9,466 nucleotides of DNA from UM-FILTER-42-9 sp038063775 (lineage in GTDB: Bacteria; Patescibacteriota; Minisyncoccia; Moranbacterales; UBA2206): assembly GCA_038063775.1 (NCBI GenBank), contig JBBTUK010000002.1, positions 1 through 9,466 of the forward strand, written 5' to 3'. The first letter of the stretch is position 1, and each line of letters begins with the position of its first letter. Below, piece by piece: positions 5,334-9,466 of this stretch. The notes under the pieces were generated by a model. The model was not told where the DNA came from. It saw only the letters and a list, made by a program, of their open reading frames with translations, and searched no databases. The translations under genes and the position numbers were made by a program.

Positions 5334-5473
5334 GCCCAGTAGTGAAATTTCGACTGAGTCCTAAAGGACTCAAAGACTGGGCAAAAAAACTAGCAACTAA
5401 CAAAAGACTAAATAAACAGAGCCTTTTGATAATTTATACAAAAAAATAAATTGTCGAAATTCTACTACTGGGT
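5334..5473. repeat. Inverted-repeat element B (copy 2, inverted) ending at the tsaD start codon
   Basis: The left arm CCCAGTAGTGAAATTTCGAC (5335-5354) pairs with 5453-5472, again with one G-U and one A-C pair at arm positions 10-11. The inner hairpin TGAGTCC/GGACTCA (5355-5361/5366-5372) lies next to the left arm, the mirror image of element A. A competing hairpin, GCCCAGT (5334-5340) with ACTGGGC (5376-5382), would use the same left arm. The right arm ends 1 nt before the tsaD ATG. Confidence 0.75.
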
Positions 5474-6610
5474 ATGATAATTCTTGCAATAGAAACGTCT
5501 TGCGACGAAACAGCTGTGGCGATAATAAAAAGCGGTAAAGAAAATTTTACTATTCTTTCTGAGGCAGTTTCCTCCCAAATAAAGATCCACGCCGAATGGG
5601 GAGGAGTTGTGCCCAACCTCGCCGCCCGCGAACATTTGAAAAATATAATACCCGTGATTGAATATTCTTTGAAAAAAGCCAATGTGAATCCCAAAGAAAT
5701 AGATCTGATTGCTACCACTAAGGGTCCGGGGCTCATTCCGGCGCTTCTTATCGGAAACAGTGTTTCAAAAACCTTGGCATGGATTTGGGGAAAGCCCCTG
5801 CTTGGCATTAATCACATCGAAGGACACATCTACTCGAACTTCGTTGACCCTCACCCCTCCCCCTCTCCCAAAACTGGGAAAGGGTGGCGCGTAGCGCCGG
5901 GAGAGGGAAAAATAAAATTTCCGGTTTTATGCCTGATTGTTTCGGGCGGACATACGCAATTGGTTCTAATGAAGGACCATTTGCAATATAAAATAATTGG
6001 TCAGACTTTGGATGACGCTGCCGGAGAAGCTTTTGACAAAGTGGCCAGAATGTTGGGACTGGGATACCCGGGCGGTCCGGCGATAGCCGCCGGAGCCGCC
6101 AAATTCAAAATTCAAAATTCCCAGCCCAAGGCTGGTCGGCCATGGGCCGAAAAGTTAAAAGTTAACTTTCCCCGCCCGATGATAAACTCAAAGGATTTTA
6201 ATTTTTCTTTCTCCGGCCTGAAAACTGCCGTCTTATACGAGATAAAGAAATTAAAAACTATAAACCAGGAACAAAAAACTATTATTTGCCATGAGTTCCA
6301 GCAGGCCGTAATCGATGTCTTGATTTCTAAAGCTATCCGGGCCGTTAAAAAATTCAATCCCAAAACAATAATGATCGCGGGTGGAGTCAGCGCCAATAAA
6401 GAATTGCGGTGCCAGTTAAAGCAAACTTTGAAAAAACTTTTTCCCGCGCTTCTTTATAGAGAACCGGACGCCCGATATTCCATTGACAACGCAGTCATGA
6501 TTGCCGCGGCGGCGAACTTCCGCTGGCAAAAAATGAGCATTAAGCAAAAAAATTATTCTCTGAATAATTGGAAAATCTTTGCAACTGATGCCAATTTAAA
6601 ATTAACATGA
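5474..6610 (+). CDS. tsaD: tRNA N6-adenosine threonylcarbamoyltransferase TsaD
   Basis: Transfers threonylcarbamoyl from threonylcarbamoyl-AMP to A37 of ANN-decoding tRNAs, working with TsaB and TsaE, neither of which is in the window. Family motifs are AIETSCDETAVA (5-16), NHIEGH with metal ligands His114 and His118, VSGGHTQL (156-163), DDAAGEAFDKVARMLGLGYPGG (180-201), FSFSGLKTAV (244-253), AGGVSANKELR (302-312) and YSIDNA with metal ligand Asp338. At 378 aa it is about 40 longer than usual. The excess lies in two segments, residues about 125-147 and 208-229, each encoded by palindromic DNA and each between conserved blocks. All catalytic motifs are intact, so the protein should be functional. 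No Shine-Dalgarno is seen; element B ends at the start codon. It overlaps the next gene by ATGA. Confidence 0.95.
   Translation: MIILAIETSCDETAVAIIKSGKENFTILSEAVSSQIKIHAEWGGVVPNLAAREHLKNIIPVIEYSLKKANVNPKEIDLIATTKGPGLIPALLIGNSVSKTLAWIWGKPLLGINHIEGHIYSNFVDPHPSPSPKTGKGWRVAPGEGKIKFPVLCLIVSGGHTQLVLMKDHLQYKIIGQTLDDAAGEAFDKVARMLGLGYPGGPAIAAGAAKFKIQNSQPKAGRPWAEKLKVNFPRPMINSKDFNFSFSGLKTAVLYEIKKLKTINQEQKTIICHEFQQAVIDVLISKAIRAVKKFNPKTIMIAGGVSANKELRCQLKQTLKKLFPALLYREPDARYSIDNAVMIAAAANFRWQKMSIKQKNYSLNNWKIFATDANLKLT
5848..5907. repeat. Three-way-junction palindromic element inside tsaD
   Basis: The outer stem CCCTCTCCC (5861-5869) pairs with GGGAGAGGG (5899-5907). Between the strands lie the hairpins CCCA-AAAC-TGGG (5867-5878, sharing its first bases with the outer stem) and GGCGC-GTA-GCGCC (5886-5898). 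A pyrimidine-rich CCCTCACCCC leader precedes it. It is read in frame as DPHPSPSPKTGKGWRVAPGE. It shares its arm core with the palindrome in mpg. Confidence 0.7.
6101..6169. repeat. Compound palindromic insertion inside tsaD
   Basis: An AAATTC-rich tandem (6101-6120) is followed by the hairpins CCAGCC-CAA-GGCTGG (6121-6135) and CGGCC-ATG-GGCCG (6137-6149), then the perfect palindrome AAAGTTAACTTT (6158-6169). It encodes residues about 210-230 (FKIQNSQPKAGRPWAEK), between the GYPGGPAI and FPRPM motifs where normal TsaD has a shorter linker. Confidence 0.55.
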
Positions 6611-7170
6611 GATTTACCCCCACACCAAAATATTCTGAAACTAATCATGACTCAAAAAGCCAGAGGCCTTTGGTGTGGGGGTTAATACGTTCATTTTTCT
6701 TTGGCATGCTCGCCGCTCTTGGAGCGCTTTTTTCCCAAATGCTTGTTAGCCTGTTTTTTGCCGGACCGCAAGATTTAGACGGCTTGTTTTTTTCCCAAAT
6801 GACCCCTCTGCTGGCGGTGGCGTCTTTACTTGAAGAAATATTCGTATTCATTTTCTCCTATGAAAACTTTCGGGAAATAAAAACCGTTTCCAGAAAAGAA
6901 ATAACTTATAATTCAGTTCTGCTCGGGCTGGGCTTTTCTTTTGTGGAATTATTTTTTACTTTTTCTGGCTTATCTGGAGAAATGGACAATTTGAGTTTTG
7001 CTTTGCCGTTTTTGGGAATTATTTTGATTCACATTGCTACTGCTTCCATTATCGGGTACTCGTTAGCCAAAGCCAGGACAATAAATTTGGCGTTTATAGC
7101 AAGAACGATTTCTGCGGTTTTTTTAATTCACCTCATTTATAATTCTTTAGTGATCTATAACGTTTTGTAG
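6607..7170 (+). CDS. PrsW-like intramembrane protease family protein
   Basis: A 187-residue polytopic membrane protein with about five hydrophobic segments (24-51, 67-84, 103-120, 131-152, 162-185). Four short motifs in order fit the PrsW family: LLEEIFVF (Glu76-Glu77), GLGFSFVEL (Glu114), IHIATASIIGYSLAKA (His142) and LIHLIYNSL (His175, Asn179). In Bacillus, PrsW cleaves an anti-sigma factor. A sigma gene lies one gene away here, but no anti-sigma is seen, so a link is only a guess. The ATG overlaps the tsaD stop (ATGA), implying translational coupling. The first ~24 residues are unlike the rest and lie within a long inverted repeat. TTG or GTG codons at 6670 and 6673 could be the original start. 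Metalloprotease activity is unproven. Confidence 0.7.
   Translation: MRFTPTPKYSETNHDSKSQRPLVWGLIRSFFFGMLAALGALFSQMLVSLFFAGPQDLDGLFFSQMTPLLAVASLLEEIFVFIFSYENFREIKTVSRKEITYNSVLLGLGFSFVELFFTFSGLSGEMDNLSFALPFLGIILIHIATASIIGYSLAKARTINLAFIARTISAVFLIHLIYNSLVIYNVL
6616..6682. repeat. 14-bp inverted repeat at the 5' end of the PrsW-like gene
   Basis: ACCCCCACACCAAA (6616-6629) is perfectly repeated in inverse at 6669-6682, enclosing 39 nt. The whole unit is read in frame as the N-terminal extension (residues 4-25). It looks like an inserted element that created or replaced the gene's start. Confidence 0.65.
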
Positions 7171-7206
7171 GCAAACTTGACCCGTCAGAAGCAAACCGGA
7201 AAGACT

Positions 7207-7220
7207 TTTGAAATTTCAAA
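7207..7220. promoter_or_regulatory. 14-bp palindrome upstream of the Hsp20 promoter
   Basis: TTTGAAATTTCAAA is a perfect palindrome 37 nt upstream of the -35. It could be an operator, but its A+T-rich composition makes chance possible. It does not match CIRCE. Confidence 0.25.
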
Positions 7221-7257
7221 TTTTCTGCGACTTTATGAGAGCGGCCTCTGGCGGGCC

Positions 7258-7286
7258 TTGCCAAATTCCACTTAAGCGATTATAAT
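7258..7286 (+). promoter_or_regulatory. Strong sigma-70 promoter of hsp20
   Basis: TTGCCA (7258-7263) and a perfect TATAAT (7281-7286) are spaced 17 nt apart. Transcription should start near 7293, giving a leader of about 40 nt. It is a housekeeping-type promoter, with no sigma-32-like or CIRCE signal seen. Confidence 0.75.
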
Positions 7287-7333
7287 GAATTTGAAATGGA
7301 AAACCGCGGAAATAACCCTTAATATTTAAAGAA

Positions 7334-7855
7334 ATGGTAAAGGTAAAAAGGTCTTTTTTAGAAAGATTAACCGGTTCAAAGAAAATCGAACCGGAAGAAT
7401 ATAAATCGGAAGAAACAACTCCGACAATAACTAATTTATATAAAGAGGAAGAAACCGAGATGATTATAAATTCCTCCCCTAAAAAAACTATGCCAGAGGA
7501 AAATATTTTATCTAATGACGGCAGCGAGGGGCAGCTGACGATTGACGTATATCAGACAGAAAATGACATCGTCATAAAATCAACGATCGCGGGGGTCAAG
7601 CCAGAAGACTTGGATGTGACAATCAACAATGATATGATAACTATCCGGGGCGAAAGAAAAAAAGAGGAAGAAGTGCCCGAAGAAAATTATTATTATCAAG
7701 AGTGTTATTGGGGAAATTTTTCCCGGGCGGTAATTCTGCCGGTAGACGTCCTGGCTGATAAGATAGAAGCCTCCATGAAAAATGGCATTTTGACGGTCAG
7801 ATTGCCCAAGGCGGATAACACTAAAAGTAAAAAAATACAAGTCCGCGGATTTTAA
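7334..7855 (+). CDS. Small heat shock protein, Hsp20/alpha-crystallin family
   Basis: An ATP-independent holdase chaperone that binds unfolding proteins. Of its 173 residues, the first ~66 are a charged, low-complexity arm rich in Glu and Lys. The alpha-crystallin domain spans about 67-160: LTIDVYQTENDIVIKSTIAG, the VKPEDLDVTI strand, TIRGERKKEEE, the YYYQECYWGNFSRAVILP strand and the signature NGILTVRLPK (150-159). The C-terminal tail KKIQVRGF supplies an I-x-V version of the I-x-I/V motif used for oligomer assembly. It is cytoplasmic. The gene stands alone between its own promoter and a strong terminator. The ATG at 7334 has only a weak purine stretch (AAAGAA) before it. Nothing indicates truncation. 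Confidence 0.94.
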   Translation: MVKVKRSFLERLTGSKKIEPEEYKSEETTPTITNLYKEEETEMIINSSPKKTMPEENILSNDGSEGQLTIDVYQTENDIVIKSTIAGVKPEDLDVTINNDMITIRGERKKEEEVPEENYYYQECYWGNFSRAVILPVDVLADKIEASMKNGILTVRLPKADNTKSKKIQVRGF

Positions 7856-7865
7856 ATTTACTTTA

Positions 7866-7899
7866 AAAAGTTCCCCGGCTTTGGCTGGGGACTTTTTTT
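7866..7899 (+). terminator. Rho-independent terminator of hsp20
   Basis: AAGT-(T bulge)-CCCCGGC pairs with GCTGGGGACTT around a TTTG loop: 11 bp with one G-U, running into a 7-T tract (7893-7899). It starts 10 nt after the Hsp20 stop. Confidence 0.9.
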
Positions 7900-7914
7900 A
7901 TCGTCCAGACGACA

Positions 7915-7943
7915 TTGAAATAAGCTCCGTTTTAGGGTATTCT
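7915..7943 (+). promoter_or_regulatory. Sigma-70 promoter, leaderless, for the VanW-domain gene
   Basis: TTGAAA (7915-7920) and TATTCT (7938-7943) are spaced 17 nt apart. The -10 ends 6 nt before the ATG at 7950, so the transcript should begin at or next to the start codon. Confidence 0.65.
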
Positions 7944-7949
7944 AAGTGT

Positions 7950-9245
7950 ATGAAAATCACGCTTTATTTAGCAATATTCGTCGTCTTGTTCCTCGTGTCT
8001 ACTAATTTCACACTAGCAGACAAGGCAATAGAAGAACCTTCGTCCTATCGGGATTTTATAGGCAAAATTTTCCATGATATAGACCTAGAAATCAACGGCA
8101 CGATTTATCCTTTGTCCAAAACCACAATGGCAACATGGGGAAGGGAAAAATCGGATCTTTTTTACAATCCAAAATACCAGTCAGAAGTCGAAGATCCGGA
8201 TTTTTGCCGTCATAGAGAATATATCATCTGCAAGCTGACTTTTGATGTACGCAAAGAATATCACATACAGAAAGTGTCTGAAATCAAGTTCGATGAAAAA
8301 TCCATACGTTCTTTTTTGGCTGATTTGGAAAGAAAAGTCAACAAGGATCCGGAAAACGCCAAACTAAACATCGCCGACGGGAAGGTTTCCACATCTTCTC
8401 CAAGTAGCTCAGGAATCAGATTGGATAAAGAAAAAAGCCTGGAAGCTATCGTCAATCATCTTAAGAGCAATTCTGATTATTATTCCATCAAACTGCCCTA
8501 TGCTGAAATCGAGCCGGAAATATCCAGTGATTCTATTGAAAATCTGGGAATAAATTCTCTTATCGGAGAGGGCCGCTCCAATTTCCGCGGCTCTCCTAAA
8601 AACAGGATCTTTAACATAACTGTCGCGACGAATAGATATAATGGCGAATTGATAAAGCCGGAGGAAGAATTTTCTTTCGTAAAAATTATGGGTCCGGTGG
8701 ATGGAGAACACGGATATTTGCCGGAATTAGTCATTAAACAAGACCGGACCGAGCCGGAATTCGGTGGAGGCATTTGCCAGGTTTCCACCACCGCTTTCCG
8801 GGCAGCTATTATGAGCGGACTTAAAATAACCGCCAGAAGAAATCACGCTTACCCCGTTCATTATTATAATCCTCAAGGCATGGATGCGACTGTTTACACT
8901 CCAAGGCCGGATTTGCGTTTTGTTAACAATACTCCGGGATATATTTTAATCCAGACCAAAATAGAAGGTACGGAACTGATTTTCCAGTTTTATGGAGCCG
9001 ATGATGGTCGCAAAACCAATATCATCGGTCCGACCATAACCGAAAGAAATTTGGATGGTTCAATGAAAACAACTTTTACCCAGGAAGTTCGCGACAAAAA
9101 TGGTAACTTAATTATTGAAGATGTTTTTAATAGCAGTTACGCTTCACCTAGTAAATTCCCTCGTCCGGACCAGTTTTTGACCAAAAAACCGAAGGATTGG
9201 TCAGATAGGGAATGGAGCAACTACAAAAAAGACAATAATTTATGA
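7950..9245 (+). CDS. Exported VanW-domain protein
   Basis: From the ATG at 7950 the protein is 431 aa and begins with a signal peptide: MK, a hydrophobic core (4-17) and possible cleavage after TLA (23). The upstream in-frame extension to 7881 starts inside the Hsp20 terminator and contains the promoter, so it is rejected. Residues ~30-200 are a poorly conserved extracytoplasmic part, in the position where related proteins carry a putative peptidoglycan-binding domain. It has a Cys86/Cys94 pair. The VanW domain spans about 208-349: GRSNFRGSPKNR, FSFVKIMGP, the signature GGGICQVSTTAFRAA (272-286), NHAYPVHYYNP and VNNTPGYILIQ. VanW is named from vancomycin-resistance clusters, but its biochemical role is unknown. 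Nothing here implies resistance. A cell-wall-associated role is inferred. No G5 domain follows; the C-terminus is charged. Confidence 0.88.
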   Translation: MKITLYLAIFVVLFLVSTNFTLADKAIEEPSSYRDFIGKIFHDIDLEINGTIYPLSKTTMATWGREKSDLFYNPKYQSEVEDPDFCRHREYIICKLTFDVRKEYHIQKVSEIKFDEKSIRSFLADLERKVNKDPENAKLNIADGKVSTSSPSSSGIRLDKEKSLEAIVNHLKSNSDYYSIKLPYAEIEPEISSDSIENLGINSLIGEGRSNFRGSPKNRIFNITVATNRYNGELIKPEEEFSFVKIMGPVDGEHGYLPELVIKQDRTEPEFGGGICQVSTTAFRAAIMSGLKITARRNHAYPVHYYNPQGMDATVYTPRPDLRFVNNTPGYILIQTKIEGTELIFQFYGADDGRKTNIIGPTITERNLDGSMKTTFTQEVRDKNGNLIIEDVFNSSYASPSKFPRPDQFLTKKPKDWSDREWSNYKKDNNL

Positions 9246-9255
9246 GTCTTCTGGA

Positions 9256-9283
9256 TTGACTGAGTGATTTTCTCTGGTATAAT
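9256..9283 (+). promoter_or_regulatory. Promoter of tRNA-Arg
   Basis: TTGACT (9256-9261) and a perfect TATAAT (9278-9283) are 16 nt apart. The start is expected near 9290, about 50 nt before the tRNA. Confidence 0.7.
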
Positions 9284-9290
9284 GGCCTTA

Positions 9291-9309
9291 TTGCCAAATA
9301 GGCAATTTT
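9291..9309 (+). other. Hairpin with T-run between promoter and tRNA-Arg
   Basis: TTGCC-AAATA-GGCAA (9291-9305) is followed by TTTT. It could be a weak terminator for the VanW gene. Because it begins about where the tRNA transcript should start, it could instead be a 5' leader hairpin removed during maturation. Confidence 0.4.
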
Positions 9310-9340
9310 ATATTGAAAATAAAGGATGGGGGGCGACGAC

Positions 9341-9416
9341 GCGCTGGTAGCTCAGTGGATAGAGCAGTAGCCTTCTAAGCTATTGGTCGCAGGTTCGATT
9401 CCTGCCCAGCGCACCA
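9341..9416 (+). tRNA. tRNA-Arg (anticodon UCU)
   Basis: A 76-nt cloverleaf. The acceptor GCGCTGG/CCAGCGC, D stem GCTC/GAGC and anticodon stem GTAGC/GCTAT (one G-U) are all formed. The anticodon loop CTTCTAA has anticodon TCT at 9374-9376. The T arm is GCAGG/CCTGC around TTCGATT, and CCA is encoded. It reads AGA and AGG. As an ANN-decoding tRNA it is a class that TsaD modifies at A37, and A37 is present. Confidence 0.97.
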
Positions 9417-9466
9417 AAATCAAACTTTCCGAAATTTTTGCGGTTTTTTCTGCGGCGATTTGCAAA

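Noticed and set aside
5453..5476. CRISPR or Cas12a-type repeat (CTACTACT resemblance)
   Set aside because: There is no array with regular spacers, no second stem half, and no cas gene; the sequence is explained as an arm of element B.
5434..5808. 124-codon open frame on the minus strand
   Set aside because: It runs antisense to the tsaD N-terminus, whose motifs are unmistakable, and its translation resembles no family.
7881..7949. N-terminal extension of the VanW protein by 23 codons
   Set aside because: It begins inside the Hsp20 terminator hairpin, covers the promoter, and would place the signal peptide internally.
8409..8791. Two overlapping minus-strand frames of about 100 codons
   Set aside because: Both are antisense to the VanW gene, whose conserved domain covers the region; no start signals.
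7950..9245. Vancomycin resistance
   Set aside because: The VanW domain alone has no known resistance activity, and no vanHAX-type ligase or peptidase genes are present.

Overview
The window looks like a piece of a small-genome, host-dependent bacterium of the Patescibacteria/CPR type, most likely Parcubacteria-like. This is inference, with no database search behind it. The reasons are compact, tightly packed genes, weak or absent Shine-Dalgarno sequences with near-leaderless promoters, and a PrsW-like protease and VanW-domain protein next to core genes. Short palindromic elements also sit in frame inside conserved enzymes, as I recall from such genomes. UGA acts as a normal stop (tsaD and the VanW gene both end in TGA).

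Layout. 1-3571 is a minus-strand block, in transcription order: an esterase-like alpha/beta hydrolase with its own promoter, a GT4 glycosyltransferase, a 3-methyladenine DNA glycosylase overlapping it, a 56-codon AbrB-type protein, an RBBP9-like serine hydrolase, and the start of an unrecognised gene leaving the window. 3589-4425 is a DedA-family membrane protein (minus) with a terminator and a long leader that contains an attenuator-like hairpin. 4436-4570 is a promoter and tRNA-Glu(UUC) on the plus strand, ending 7 nt from the 3' end of a minus-strand ECF-type sigma factor (4578-5168). 5169-5473 is a gene-free divergent spacer filled by two related inverted-repeat elements. 5474-7170 is tsaD, overlapping by 4 nt a PrsW-like membrane protein. 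7258-7899 is a self-contained Hsp20 unit with promoter and terminator. 7915-9245 is an exported VanW-domain protein with a near-leaderless promoter. 9256-9416 is a promoter and tRNA-Arg(UCU).

The genes do not form one pathway. They mix translation fidelity (TsaD and the two tRNAs), DNA repair (Mpg), envelope functions (GT4, DedA, VanW, PrsW) and stress response (Hsp20, sigma factor).

The most unusual signal is the palindromic repeats. Two elements between the sigma gene and tsaD share 20-nt arms. They differ from each other at three positions, and each difference is compensated in the opposite arm, so pairing is kept. Other palindromes lie inside the reading frames of mpg (two) and tsaD (two), at the N-terminus of the PrsW-like gene and, as a tandem repeat, at the C-terminus of DedA. 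At least three separate element types appear to have colonised coding sequence here without breaking it.
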